DNA of 64,000 nt from Pontibacter anaerobius. GTDB lineage: Bacteria; Bacteroidota; Bacteroidia; Cytophagales; Hymenobacteraceae. This document shows, one piece after another, positions 26,996-36,394 of the stretch (position 1 is the stretch's first letter; the number at the start of each line of letters is the position of its first letter). Position numbers and translations under genes: made by a program. Location of the stretch: contig NZ_JAPFQO010000010.1 of the NCBI RefSeq assembly GCF_026241195.1, positions 172,043 to 236,042 of the forward strand, read 5' to 3'. A model generated the notes under the pieces. It was not told the origin of the DNA, ran no database searches, and saw only the letters and a program-made list of their open reading frames with translations.

Positions 26996-28151
26996 CAGGG
27001 TCGTTTCATTCTAACTAAGTCACGTAAAATACCAGAGCAAGAAATTTGAAAGGAGGGGTTATGCTAAGTGAGCTGATAGAGCAGCTAAACCAGTTGCCAG
27101 ATAAAAGAAGGGGTGCCGGGAGACGACACCCGCTAGGGGTTGTCCTTGTTTTGAGCATCATGGCCACTGTGAGTGGCATGTGCTCTTACCGTGCCATGGG
27201 GGACTTTGTGCGGGCAAACGAGCAGGAGCTGCTCAGGCTTCTCGACGCAAAGCGCCTGCCCTCTTACTCTACCCCGCGCAGGGTTATCATGCACATACCC
27301 ACGGACGCGCTTTCTCATGTGCTTGGGCACTGGAACAGCTCCGCTGAGGGGAAGGGCAAGGTACTGCAGTGGGCCCAGTTGGATGGCAAGGCCATAAAGG
27401 CCACGGTAGAAGGCTATGGGGAAAGCCGTCAGGATTTCGTGAATGTGGTGAGCCTTTTTTTCGGGCAGCAAAGAAGGGTTGTGGCCTCCGCCAGCTTTCG
27501 CAACAAAGAGGAGAGCGAGATAAAGACAGTGCGGCAGCTGATTGAAAAGCAAACCGCCAAAGGGCTCGTGTACACCGCCGACGCCCTCCACGCACAAAAA
27601 AACAGTAGCGGCCATACTGGAAAACAAGTGCCATTACGTGCTGAAGTTGAAAGCGAACCACAAGCTGCTCTTTGCGCAGGTGCAGGCAGTATGCGCGCAA
27701 GAAACGCGGCAGCGTTACAGCAGCAGCGAGTACGGGAAAGGGCGCCGTGAACACAGAAAAGTGGAGGCGTTCCGGGCGCAGGGCGAGCAGAAGGAGCAGT
27801 GGCGGGGGCTGCGCACCTTCATCAAAGTGACCCGCTGGGGAAGCAGGGAGGGGAAAGCCTATGAGCGGACCAGCTACTACATCAGCGACCTGCGGCTGAA
27901 GGCAAAGGAGTTCGCCAAGGGGATACGGCTGCATTGGGCAATCGAGAACGGCCTGCACTGGGTAAAGGATACTGTCTTCAAAGAAGACAGCTGCAGGGCA
28001 AGAAGGGGGAACGGGCCTGCCATTCTCTCGCTGTTAAGAAGCTTTGCCATTAGCCTGCTGGCCAGAATGGGCACCACGATAACGCAAACTATGAGAACGG
28101 TAACCAATAAACCAGATAAAATAGCGCAATTGCTAGAATGAAACGGCCCTG
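26996..28151 (+). mobile_element. ISAs1-family insertion sequence, 1156 bp
   Basis: The element has 18-base terminal inverted repeats CAGGG(T/C)CGTTTCATTCTA at 26996-27013 and 28134-28151, with one mismatch. Flanks CCTTTGAAGG (26986-26995) and CCTTCGAAGG (28152-28161) form a 10-base target duplication differing at one base; this length suits ISAs1. The target is itself a palindrome inside repeat unit B. The single transposase gene fills the element but is frameshifted. Confidence 0.9.
27061..28141 (+). pseudogene. ISAs1-family transposase, frameshifted
   Basis: A DDE transposase that would cut and move the IS. An N-terminal DUF4277/H-repeat-type region (RHPLGVVLVLSIMATVSG) precedes the first catalytic Asp in QLDGKAIKA, the second in YTADALHAQ, and the Glu in HWAIENGLHWVKD followed by FKEDSCRARRGN. 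The frame breaks at a run of seven A (27596-27602). One A fewer, or two more, joins HAQK to KTVAAILENK and gives one open frame of about 360 residues. I chose the ATG at 27061 because a rare strong Shine-Dalgarno, AGGAGGGG, lies just before it. Slippage at the A run could still give some full-length product. Confidence 0.88.
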
Positions 28152-28179
28152 CCTTCGAAGGAGGACTTGGTATAAGTTG

Positions 28180-28450
28180 CATAGCGAAGGCAGTAGCTAT
28201 CGAACTGATCCCAGTCTTTCCGTTGAGCGCCTTTGGAGTTTTTCCGGTGCCGAGCGGGAGCGAGGCAGCCCGAGGCACGAGGGCAGGAAAAGGTCCCAGC
28301 GCGATGCGGGAAGACGAGCCCTCCCGGGCTGAGGGAGCCAAAGCAAGAAATGCAACGAGCCGCTTGTAAGACTGAGGATCAGCGGTAGCTAGAAAGTATA
28401 GCTCAGCTCTCGATGCAAGGAGCAATGGCCAGAAAGTATAGCCAAAGTAT
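28180..28450 (+). repeat. dispersed repeat unit A, copy 2
   Basis: A plus-orientation copy of repeat A. Conserved blocks: TATCGAAC-TGATCCCAG, GTTGAGCGCC, CAGCGCGATGCGGGAAGACGAG and CTGAGGAT. Hairpin 2 lies at 28317-28330 (AGCCC/GGGCT). The tail carries a dense set of AGTATA words (28393, 28435, 28445 and onward). Confidence 0.82.
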
Positions 28451-28607
28451 AAACAGTAAATCAACAGCAGTTAGAAAGTATAACTTGGTTCAAATAGGTG
28501 CACTCAACTCGTACTAACTTAACTAAGGCAGGTATACCAAATTTTCCTATCTTGCCGTAAAGCTTCTGGACAAGCTAGACCAAGTATAACCATCATCAAC
28601 AAAGTAT
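28393..28607 (+). repeat. cluster of six AAGTATA words
   Basis: Six copies of (A)AAGTATA lie in ~215 bases between repeat A and tpiA, all in the same orientation. There is no gene in this stretch. Confidence 0.7.
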
Positions 28608-28612
28608 AAAAC

Positions 28613-29374
28613 ATGAGAAAGAAGATTGTTGCAGGCAACTGGAAAATGAATAAAACCGCTGAGGAGGCACTTTCGCTGGTGTCGGAGATCGACAACATGG
28701 TGAAGGACGAGGTGAACGGCGATGTGACTGTGGTTGTAGCCCCTCCGTTTCCGTTCCTGCAGAGCGTGGGCAGGCTAACCCAAGGGAACGATAAAATGCA
28801 CCTTGCCGCCCAGAACGTGAGCGAGCATGAGAGTGGAGCCTTTACCGGGGAGGTGTCGGCTGCTATGCTGAAATCAGTAGGAGTGGAGTATGTGATTATC
28901 GGGCACAGTGAGCGACGCATGTACCACCATGAAGATGCCCAGACGCTGTACAAAAAAATGAAAGTTACCATTGCCCATGGCATGAAGCCGATTTTCTGCT
29001 GCGGCGAGCCGCTGGAGGAGCGCGACGCCGACCGCCACTTCGATTATGTGGGCAAGCAGCTCCACGACAGCCTGTCATACCTCAGCAACGAGGAGTTTGA
29101 CCAGGTGGTGGTGGCCTACGAGCCGATCTGGGCGATTGGCACAGGTCGCACCGCCAGCAGCCAGCAGGCGCAGGAAATGCACGAGTACATCCGTGAGCAA
29201 CTTGCCCGTATGTTCGATGCCGAGGCGGCCTACAACACGTCCATACTTTACGGTGGCAGCTGCAATCCAGGCAATGCCAAAGAGCTGTTCTCGCAGGCCG
29301 ATGTAGACGGCGGTTTGATCGGGGGCGCGTCGCTCAAATCAAGGGATTTTACGGATGTGATCAAATCCATATAA
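28613..29374 (+). CDS. tpiA: triosephosphate isomerase
   Basis: TpiA interconverts dihydroxyacetone phosphate and glyceraldehyde 3-phosphate in glycolysis. All active-site marks are present: Asn/Lys in AGNWKMN (about 8-14), the catalytic His in VIIGHSERR, the catalytic Glu in VAYEPIWAIGTG with the mobile loop following, and the phosphate-binding YGGSCNPGN and GGLIGGASL near the end. Length of 253 residues is standard. It is followed by a strong terminator and is probably monocistronic. Confidence 0.98.
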   Translation: MRKKIVAGNWKMNKTAEEALSLVSEIDNMVKDEVNGDVTVVVAPPFPFLQSVGRLTQGNDKMHLAAQNVSEHESGAFTGEVSAAMLKSVGVEYVIIGHSERRMYHHEDAQTLYKKMKVTIAHGMKPIFCCGEPLEERDADRHFDYVGKQLHDSLSYLSNEEFDQVVVAYEPIWAIGTGRTASSQQAQEMHEYIREQLARMFDAEAAYNTSILYGGSCNPGNAKELFSQADVDGGLIGGASLKSRDFTDVIKSI

Positions 29375-29393
29375 AATACAATAAGAAATTGTT

Positions 29394-29432
29394 AAAAAGG
29401 TCGCTAATCTACTGGGTTAGCGACCTTTTTTT
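29394..29432 (+). terminator. intrinsic terminator of tpiA
   Basis: The stem AAAAAGGTCGCTAA / TTAGCGACCTTTTT ends in a run of seven T. Confidence 0.93.
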
Positions 29433-29463
29433 GTATCTTGCCTATATTTTAACAAACTAATTT

Positions 29464-29817
29464 ATGCAGATACTGCTCATACTTTGGATGGCGCTGCTGC
29501 CGCACCTGAGCCCTGCTTCTGCTTCAGAGGTCGGGCGTAACCACTGCCAGGTGTATGGCAGTGTGTACCTGGAGCGCAACCCCATATATAAAAATACCGC
29601 CTCGCATGTGGTGTACCTGGGGGAGGAGGAGGCTTTTGCCGATATGGTGGTATACCGCGAGAGCAACAAGCTCTTTGCCGATGCGCCCGCCGTCTGGTAC
29701 GTAACGCCAAACAAGGCCTTTGCCGACCATGTGCTGTACGTGACCGAGCAACGCCATGAAGCTGATTTTACCGTGCATTTTACCGATGCGCGTTCTTTTG
29801 CCACTTGCCGAGAATAA
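29464..29817 (+). CDS. small exported DUF6150-type protein
   Basis: A 117-residue protein with a probable signal peptide (ILLILWMALLPHLSPASAS). The mature part is four similar strand pairs with the pattern 'A-D-x-x-V-Y': GEEEAFADMVVYRES, PAVWYVTPNKAFADHVLYVTE, and ADFTVHFTD. This matches my memory of the DUF6150 family in Bacteroidota. Function is unknown. It ends 8 bases before prmA and may be cotranscribed with it. Confidence 0.78.
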   Translation: MQILLILWMALLPHLSPASASEVGRNHCQVYGSVYLERNPIYKNTASHVVYLGEEEAFADMVVYRESNKLFADAPAVWYVTPNKAFADHVLYVTEQRHEADFTVHFTDARSFATCRE

Positions 29818-29825
29818 TATTTACC

Positions 29826-30653
29826 ATGGATTTTATAGAAGTAACCTTAAAAGTAAACGCAGACTTTGCGGATATACTGACAGCTGAACTGGGAGAGTTG
29901 GGCTTTGACGCCTTTGTGGAAACCGAAGACGGCTTCAGCGCCTACATCGAGGAAGATAAGTATAGCCAGCAGGAGCTGGAGGAGACCCTGAACCGCTACG
30001 CCGACTTTGTGCCGGTGGAGTATACTACCCAAAAGATCGAGCGCCAGAACTGGAACGAGGAGTGGGAACGCAATTTCGAGCCGCTTTTCATTGGCGGCGA
30101 GGTATCTGTGCGTGCTTCGTTTCACGAGAAACCTGCGGATGCCAGGTATGATATTGTCATCAACCCGAAGATGTCGTTCGGCACGGGTCACCACGAAACC
30201 ACCACGCTCATGATCGAGAACCAGTTGACGCTGGACCACCAGGGCAAGCGCGTGCTGGATATGGGCTGCGGCACCGGTATTCTGGCCATTATGGCGGGAG
30301 AGTTGGGCGCCTCAGAGATTGTGGCGGTGGAGATTGAGGACTGGACTGTGGAGAATGCCCGCGAAAATGCCGAACTCAATGGCTACACCAGTATAGATGT
30401 ACGGCTGGGAGGCGCCGAGACCATTGAAGGAGACAAGCCTTATGATATCATCCTTGCCAACATCAACCGAAACGTTTTACTGGAAGATATGCCCGCCTAC
30501 AAAGCGGTACTGAAACCGGAAGGTTGGCTGCTGCTGAGCGGCTTCTACACCGAGGACCTGCCCATGATACAAGAGCGCTGCGAAGAGCTTGGCCTGACGT
30601 ATGTGTCACACCGCGTTAAAAATAATTGGGTTTCTGCCACCTTCAGAGCATAG
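29826..30653 (+). CDS. prmA: ribosomal protein L11 methyltransferase
   Basis: PrmA trimethylates ribosomal protein L11 using S-adenosylmethionine. The N-terminal substrate-binding part (MDFIEVTLKVNADFADILTAEL) leads to the substrate-loop motif INPKMSFGTGHHETT. The SAM site is VLDMGCGTGILAI, and ILANINRNVLLED is motif IV. I take the ATG at 29826 as start (275 residues); seven more in-frame residues upstream look unlikely. It follows a DUF6150 gene closely. Confidence 0.94.
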   Translation: MDFIEVTLKVNADFADILTAELGELGFDAFVETEDGFSAYIEEDKYSQQELEETLNRYADFVPVEYTTQKIERQNWNEEWERNFEPLFIGGEVSVRASFHEKPADARYDIVINPKMSFGTGHHETTTLMIENQLTLDHQGKRVLDMGCGTGILAIMAGELGASEIVAVEIEDWTVENARENAELNGYTSIDVRLGGAETIEGDKPYDIILANINRNVLLEDMPAYKAVLKPEGWLLLSGFYTEDLPMIQERCEELGLTYVSHRVKNNWVSATFRA

Positions 30654-30692
30654 TATAAAAGTTTACCGTCCAATCATCCAACCCCCACCCTT

Positions 30693-33600
30693 ATGAAACA
30701 ACTTTTACCCTTCATCTTATTTTTTACGGTTCTGGCGGCGCAGGCGCAGCAGACAAAGCTATCAACCGACCCCGACAAGTTTGTAGGAGATGTAAAAGCA
30801 CTGCTGGTAGCGGGGAGAGTCGAGAACGCTGAGGCACTCTCCGCCGACCTGGAGGAAGTATGGGGCAGCGGCAAGCTATCCTCCAAACAACAAAAGGAGG
30901 TGATAGACATTGCCCAACTCATGTACCGCAAGCGCATGCGCAGCAATCCGCATTTCTCAGACTTCTTTGCTACCGTTACGGCTGCTGTAAAAAAGCAGAA
31001 CCTGCGCCCCGCTCAGCTGGATAACCTGCTGGAGGTAACCGCCAAAACCGTGCAACAGGAGGATACAAAGCGGCTGGAGCAGTTCCTGCGTACTACTAAC
31101 CTGTTTATGAGCCAGAATAAGCTGTTTCAGCACCAGTATTACAGCCTGCGTGCTACCGGCGGCAGCTTTAGCTTCTCCTACGAGGGAGCAAGCAAGGTAA
31201 GCCCAGAGCAGGAGGAGGGTGCTGATGCCTGGGGCGGCGTGTCATGGGATGATGAGGCAAGCGCAACAGAAGAAACCTGGGAGGATGACGGATGGGGGAC
31301 AGTAGTGCCTAAGCCTAAAAAAGAAAAAGAAGACAAGCAGAAAAGCGCACAGAAGCGTTTAGAAAGCCTGAAGCGCCAGTTTGTGCCCTCCATGCCAAAG
31401 GTGTCGGGGCCGGTGCTGAAGCTGGAGAAGGTGGCACTTGGTTTCGTTACCCCCTGGGATTCCGTGGCCATACAAAACACGTCCGGGCAACTTATGCTCA
31501 CACAGAACATGTTTGTAGGCGAAGGTGGTAATTTTAACTGGGAGGTGAAAGGTGAGCCAGCCAAAGCAGAACTGGGCAAGTATAACTTTAATACCAGTTT
31601 TGCCGGATTTAAGGCACCCGATGCAAAAGTGACGTATGCGGCGGTGCTGGCTGCCCCGGTAGAGGGGGCGCTGGAGTGGATGAGCAGCAAGCGCAAAAAC
31701 GGAAACTACCCTTACCCTAAGTTCACCTCTTTTACCAGCAGTGCCCGCCTGAACAACCTGGGCGGGGATATTGCCTACACAGGAGGTTTCTCCCTGACCG
31801 GTAACATTATCGGAAGCCGCCCTTTGGATGGCAGTTTATCGCAGTTGGTGGTGTCGCAGCAGGGCAAGCGCCGTTTCCGCACCATGGCCCGCAACTATAC
31901 GTTCGAGGATTCGCTGGTGTTGGCAAACCGCGCCTCTGTAGCTGTATACCAAGGGCAGGACTCCCTGATTCACCCGGCAGTGCAGCTGCGCTACTCCCGC
32001 GTAAACCAGGACCTTACCCTGACAAAAGACAAAGGCCCTTATGCCCACACACCTTTCTATGATACCTACCACGAGCTGGAGATCACTGCGGAGCGTGTGC
32101 ACTGGAACCTGAACAAGCCCGAAATAGAATTCTCCATTCTGAATACCAAAACACTGATACCAGTGCAGCTGGAGTCTGCAGAGTATTACTCTAATGTGCG
32201 GTACCAGCAGCTGGTAGGCATTGCGCCGTTCCATCCGCTGCAGGTGCTGGTAGGCTACGGAGCGAAGGCAAAATCCAGTACGTTTTACGCTGCCGATGTA
32301 GCCCGTGCCACCCGCCTGGATGAAAAAGCCGTGCGCGAGGCTGCAGAAGTGATGTCGTACCAGGGATATCTGGACTATGACCCTGCCTCCGGCTACATAC
32401 AGCTAAAAGACAAAGCCTGGCACTACGTAGGTGCCTCCCGCGATAAGAATGATTACGACCATATTGTAATTAAGTCAGTGGTGCCATCCGGGCGCAACGC
32501 AACCCTCAACCTGGAGAACAATAAACTGACGGTGCGCGGGGTAAACAGGATCACTTTTAACAATGACACTGCCAGCGTGTACATATTGCCGCGCCGCGAG
32601 GAGATTCATGTGCTTAAGAACCGTGATATTGAGTTTGACGGGCAAGTATACGCCAGCGGCCTTGCCTTGCGTGGCACCGAGTTTAAGTTTAACTATGATG
32701 AGTTTGCTATTGACCTGACCAAGCTGGACACCATTGCGCTGGTAACCAGAAACCGGACGGTAAGGGATAAGAAAGCATCGGAGCAGGTGATGACCAGCAA
32801 CTCCGGTGGTAACCTCTCCGGCAAACTGTACATCAACAAACCCGACAATAAATCCGGGGAGAAGTATATGCCGGAGTACCCGAAGTTTGACGCGGTGGCC
32901 GGTGCGCAGATGGCCTTTGCTCGCCCCGATGTGGCAGGTGGCGCTTACGACAGCACCGTATACTTTGATATGCCTCCGTTTAAGCTCGATAGCCTGAGCT
33001 CGAGTAAGAGTGTGGTTGCTTTTGACGGTACGTTTAACTCCGGGGGGATTTTCCCGCCTATCAAGACAAAGCTGCAGATGATGCCTGACCAGACAATGGG
33101 CTTCTACTACCAGCCGCCTGCTAAAGGCCTTGCGGCTTATGGCGGCAAGGGTATGGTGTATGATACCATCATGATGAGTGCCGCGGGTATTCAGAGCAAG
33201 GGCAAGCTGCAATACCTGTCGGCTACGTTACAGGCACCCGTGTACACTTTCTACCGGAATGGCGCTGTAGCCGAAGGTGGCACAGAAGCCGTCATAAACG
33301 AAAGTACTGTGAACGGCACTGCGTACCCGGTAGCATCCTTGAAAAACTTTAACATGAACTGGCAGCCGCAGGCCGATACCATGTACCTGCAAACGACCGA
33401 GCAACCTATGACGGTGTACAAAGAAGGCTATACTTTTAAAGGTGTGGCAAAGCTGTCGCCGGGGGGCTTGTACGGTAGCGGTGAACTGGATAACAAACTT
33501 GCCAATGTTACATCTGCTAAAATGCTGTTCGGCCAGCGCAGCTTTAGTGGCAATAACGCACAAATGCTCGTGAAGTCTGACGTAGAAGGCCGGCCGGCCA

Positions 33601-35474
33601 TTAAAGCCCAGGATGTGGCCTTTACCTACGACATGACCACCGGTTTCGTGGATTTTGAGAGCGAGCAGAAAGGCGCAGCAAGTATGGAGTTCCCGAAAAC
33701 GCAGTATAAAACATCCATGAGCAGCGCCCGCTGGGACATGAACCAGAAGAAGGTAAGCCTGAAAGCGGACGAGAACGGTGGCAAGAACTGGTTCTACTCA
33801 CAGCACCAGGAGCAGGAAGGTCTTCGGTTTATGGCAGAGGGGGGAGAGTTTAGCCTGCAAGACAACACGCTGCACGCAACCGGTGTGCCGCACATAGCGG
33901 TGGCCGACTCGTATGTGGTGCCGGATAGTGGTAAGGTAGCAGTGGCGGCCGGGGCAAATATCCAAACGCTGCGCAACGCCAAAGTGCTGGCCGACTCTGT
34001 GCAGCAGCACCACAAGCTATACAGTGGCAACATTGATGTGCTGTCGCGGCAGGAGTTTAAGGGCGATGCCATACTCGACTATTCTAACGCAGCCGGCGAC
34101 TCTTTCCAGTTGCGCTTCGGTGATTTTGTGTACGGCAACCCGGAACAGAAAAAGAAGCCGGTTTATACTTTTGCCACGGCTTACATGGAAGATGAGGCGC
34201 ATCCGTTCTACATCTTCCCTAAAATTATGTACCGCGGTAAAGCCATCATGAAAGCTCCTAACGAGTCGATGGACTTTGATGGGGAGGTGAAGCTGAACTT
34301 TACTGGTAACCCAGCTGACTCCGACTGGTTCCCTTACAAGAAAGACACGCTTGACCCGAACAATGTGCGTATCCCCATCCTGAAGCCGAAGGCGGCAGAT
34401 GGGTCGCCGCTGCACACAGGCCTGCACGTGGCTACGGGGTCAGGTAAAGTATACAACACCTTTGTGTCCAGGAAGCAGGGCGTAGAAGACCTGGACCTGT
34501 TTACGGTAGATGGGCTGCTGTCTTATGACAAGGAGAGAGGGGAGTTTAAGATAGGCCGCGAAGCAAGAGCCTACGGCGATTCTTATGAGGGTAATGTGCT
34601 GCGCTATAACCAAGCCACCAACACGGTGCATTTTGAGGGCAAGCTTAACTTAGTGAAGCCGAAGAAGAACTTTAACATAGAGGCATCCGGCAGCGGAAAC
34701 GCTAATGTAGACAGCAGCCGCTATAACATGAACACCTTCCTTGCCTTCGATCTGGATATGCCAAACCAAGCACTGGAGGCCATGGCCGGCAACCTGCGGG
34801 GCAATTCAACAGGGGCAGCAGCCATTAGTAACGTAGATGATGAACTGCTTTATAAATTAGGTGGCATTGTTGGCGACAAGGATGCACGGAAGTTCCGCGA
34901 TATGTCGTTGGCAGGGTATGTGCCGCTACCGAAAGTCTCGAAGCGCCTGGAGCGCAGCCTGGTGCTGAACAACGTGGACCTGCGCTGGTCTAACGAGCAG
35001 AAGGCATGGTACAGCGTGGGCGGCATAGGAGTGGCTAGCAGCCAGAAAGAGGACATCAACTCCCAAATGAACGGCTACCTGGAGATGAAGCAGGACATGT
35101 ACGGCGATCCGGTGGTGAATTTATACTTGCAGGCCGACCCGTATACCTGGTACTACTTTAGCTTCTTTGAGAACGGCCTGGCCATGGTATCCTCAGACGA
35201 GAAGTTCAATAAAACGATCCGCTCTAAGTCGAAAGGCAGTCGCGGCTCTACCAGTAGCTATGGCATTTACGATGCCATGCCGATCGAGAAGAATGAGTTC
35301 CTGAACTACTTCCAGAAGACATACCTGGGTGGGGCGGAAGGCTTTAAAACCGTGACGGAGAATGTGGTGAACGAGCCAACCGGCAACTTCGATTTTATCT
35401 CAGAAGATGATGATAAAAAGGGCCGCAGGAAGAAAAAGAAGAACCGTGAAGAAGAGGGCGAAGGAACTTTCTAA
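30693..35474 (+). CDS. giant secreted protein of unknown function (1593 aa)
   Basis: I do not recognise this protein. It has a signal peptide (LLPFILFFTVLAAQAQ). A helical region follows to about residue 150. Then comes an acidic, Trp-rich, low-complexity linker (DAWGGVSWDDEAS...WEDDGWG, ~178-202) and a Lys-rich stretch. From ~240 to the end it is almost entirely beta strands with repeated phrases such as FDGQVYASGLALRG, FKGDAILDYSN and FDGEVKLNFTG. These resemble the stacked strands of LptA/OstA-like or beta-helix proteins. It ends in a charged tail (RRKKKKNREEEGEG). Envelope structure or transport is the best guess. It stands between prmA and plsY. Confidence 0.75.
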   Translation: MKQLLPFILFFTVLAAQAQQTKLSTDPDKFVGDVKALLVAGRVENAEALSADLEEVWGSGKLSSKQQKEVIDIAQLMYRKRMRSNPHFSDFFATVTAAVKKQNLRPAQLDNLLEVTAKTVQQEDTKRLEQFLRTTNLFMSQNKLFQHQYYSLRATGGSFSFSYEGASKVSPEQEEGADAWGGVSWDDEASATEETWEDDGWGTVVPKPKKEKEDKQKSAQKRLESLKRQFVPSMPKVSGPVLKLEKVALGFVTPWDSVAIQNTSGQLMLTQNMFVGEGGNFNWEVKGEPAKAELGKYNFNTSFAGFKAPDAKVTYAAVLAAPVEGALEWMSSKRKNGNYPYPKFTSFTSSARLNNLGGDIAYTGGFSLTGNIIGSRPLDGSLSQLVVSQQGKRRFRTMARNYTFEDSLVLANRASVAVYQGQDSLIHPAVQLRYSRVNQDLTLTKDKGPYAHTPFYDTYHELEITAERVHWNLNKPEIEFSILNTKTLIPVQLESAEYYSNVRYQQLVGIAPFHPLQVLVGYGAKAKSSTFYAADVARATRLDEKAVREAAEVMSYQGYLDYDPASGYIQLKDKAWHYVGASRDKNDYDHIVIKSVVPSGRNATLNLENNKLTVRGVNRITFNNDTASVYILPRREEIHVLKNRDIEFDGQVYASGLALRGTEFKFNYDEFAIDLTKLDTIALVTRNRTVRDKKASEQVMTSNSGGNLSGKLYINKPDNKSGEKYMPEYPKFDAVAGAQMAFARPDVAGGAYDSTVYFDMPPFKLDSLSSSKSVVAFDGTFNSGGIFPPIKTKLQMMPDQTMGFYYQPPAKGLAAYGGKGMVYDTIMMSAAGIQSKGKLQYLSATLQAPVYTFYRNGAVAEGGTEAVINESTVNGTAYPVASLKNFNMNWQPQADTMYLQTTEQPMTVYKEGYTFKGVAKLSPGGLYGSGELDNKLANVTSAKMLFGQRSFSGNNAQMLVKSDVEGRPAIKAQDVAFTYDMTTGFVDFESEQKGAASMEFPKTQYKTSMSSARWDMNQKKVSLKADENGGKNWFYSQHQEQEGLRFMAEGGEFSLQDNTLHATGVPHIAVADSYVVPDSGKVAVAAGANIQTLRNAKVLADSVQQHHKLYSGNIDVLSRQEFKGDAILDYSNAAGDSFQLRFGDFVYGNPEQKKKPVYTFATAYMEDEAHPFYIFPKIMYRGKAIMKAPNESMDFDGEVKLNFTGNPADSDWFPYKKDTLDPNNVRIPILKPKAADGSPLHTGLHVATGSGKVYNTFVSRKQGVEDLDLFTVDGLLSYDKERGEFKIGREARAYGDSYEGNVLRYNQATNTVHFEGKLNLVKPKKNFNIEASGSGNANVDSSRYNMNTFLAFDLDMPNQALEAMAGNLRGNSTGAAAISNVDDELLYKLGGIVGDKDARKFRDMSLAGYVPLPKVSKRLERSLVLNNVDLRWSNEQKAWYSVGGIGVASSQKEDINSQMNGYLEMKQDMYGDPVVNLYLQADPYTWYYFSFFENGLAMVSSDEKFNKTIRSKSKGSRGSTSSYGIYDAMPIEKNEFLNYFQKTYLGGAEGFKTVTENVVNEPTGNFDFISEDDDKKGRRKKKKNREEEGEGTF

Positions 35475-35644
35475 TATAACCAGGAACCATAAACACAGCG
35501 TATAGGGTTAAGGAGGCGCTTAAATATTGGTTGGGAAATTAAGTTTTGCCTATATTTGGGTTTGTTTTTGCTACTAAAACGTGCCTGGCATACTTGCCGG
35601 TGCAATTGGCGAAAACCTGGCCTCCTGGTTCAAATCTCATACTT

Positions 35645-36292
35645 ATGAATATATTACTGATAGCTGTATTTGGCCTTTTGGCTTACCTAATCGGCTCTAT
35701 CTGTTCGGCTGTCTGGATAGGCAAGGCGTACTATGGCATTGATGTCCGGCAGCATGGCAGCGGCAACTCCGGTGCCACAAACACTTTCCGGGTGCTGGGC
35801 AAGAAACCTGGTGCAGTGGTAATGCTGCTTGATATCTTTAAGGGATGGACAGCGACCTCACTGGCAGGCTTCCTGGTGATCTTTAATGCCATCGAGCCTG
35901 AGCAACTCATTGTCTTACAGTTGATTTATGGAGCCATTGGCGTGCTAGGCCACATCTTTCCGGTTTACGAGAAGTTTAAGGGAGGCAAAGGCGTGGCAAC
36001 CCTGCTGGGTATGATGCTGGCCATTGAGCCGGTGGTGGCCCTGATGTGCATTGCCATCTTTGTGGTGGTGCTGTTTACGTCCAGGTATGTATCCCTGGGT
36101 TCTATGATTGCGGCGCTGGCTTTCCCGATGCTGCTATTGCTGGTTCCGCGCTTTCACCCGGATAACCCGATCCTGATTATCTTTGGGTTTATACTTTTCG
36201 CGGTGGTGGTGCTGACGCACCGTAAAAACATTAACCGCCTGATTGCCGGCGAGGAGAGTAAGGCCAACATTAAGCTGGGCCGCAAGCGTTAA
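35645..36292 (+). CDS. plsY: acyl-phosphate:glycerol-3-phosphate acyltransferase
   Basis: PlsY is an inner-membrane enzyme making lysophosphatidic acid, the first step of phospholipid synthesis. The start at 35645 gives MNILLIAVFGLLAYLIGSI and 215 residues with five hydrophobic segments. The three family motifs are visible: SGNSGATNTFRVLGKKPGA, the GHIFPVYEKFKGGKGVAT loop with its catalytic-site Gly/Lys residues, and LTHRKNINRL near the end. Upstream in-frame codons from 35546 are not family-like. It stands ~170 bases after the giant secreted protein gene. Confidence 0.95.
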   Translation: MNILLIAVFGLLAYLIGSICSAVWIGKAYYGIDVRQHGSGNSGATNTFRVLGKKPGAVVMLLDIFKGWTATSLAGFLVIFNAIEPEQLIVLQLIYGAIGVLGHIFPVYEKFKGGKGVATLLGMMLAIEPVVALMCIAIFVVVLFTSRYVSLGSMIAALAFPMLLLLVPRFHPDNPILIIFGFILFAVVVLTHRKNINRLIAGEESKANIKLGRKR

Positions 36293-36394
36293 AAAGTAAA
36301 GACAAGTATAAAAAATACGATAAGGGCTACCATGCACAGCAAGGGTGGCTTTTTTTTGTAACTTTAAGTCAAAACAGAGCAAAAACCTTACGCT

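Noticed and set aside
27287..27958. Minus-strand frame inside the IS
   Set aside because: Shadow of the transposase; no domain, no start context.
28393..28607. Possible CRISPR-like array from regularly repeated AGTATA words
   Set aside because: The spacing is irregular, the repeat is only 6-8 bases, and no cas gene is near.
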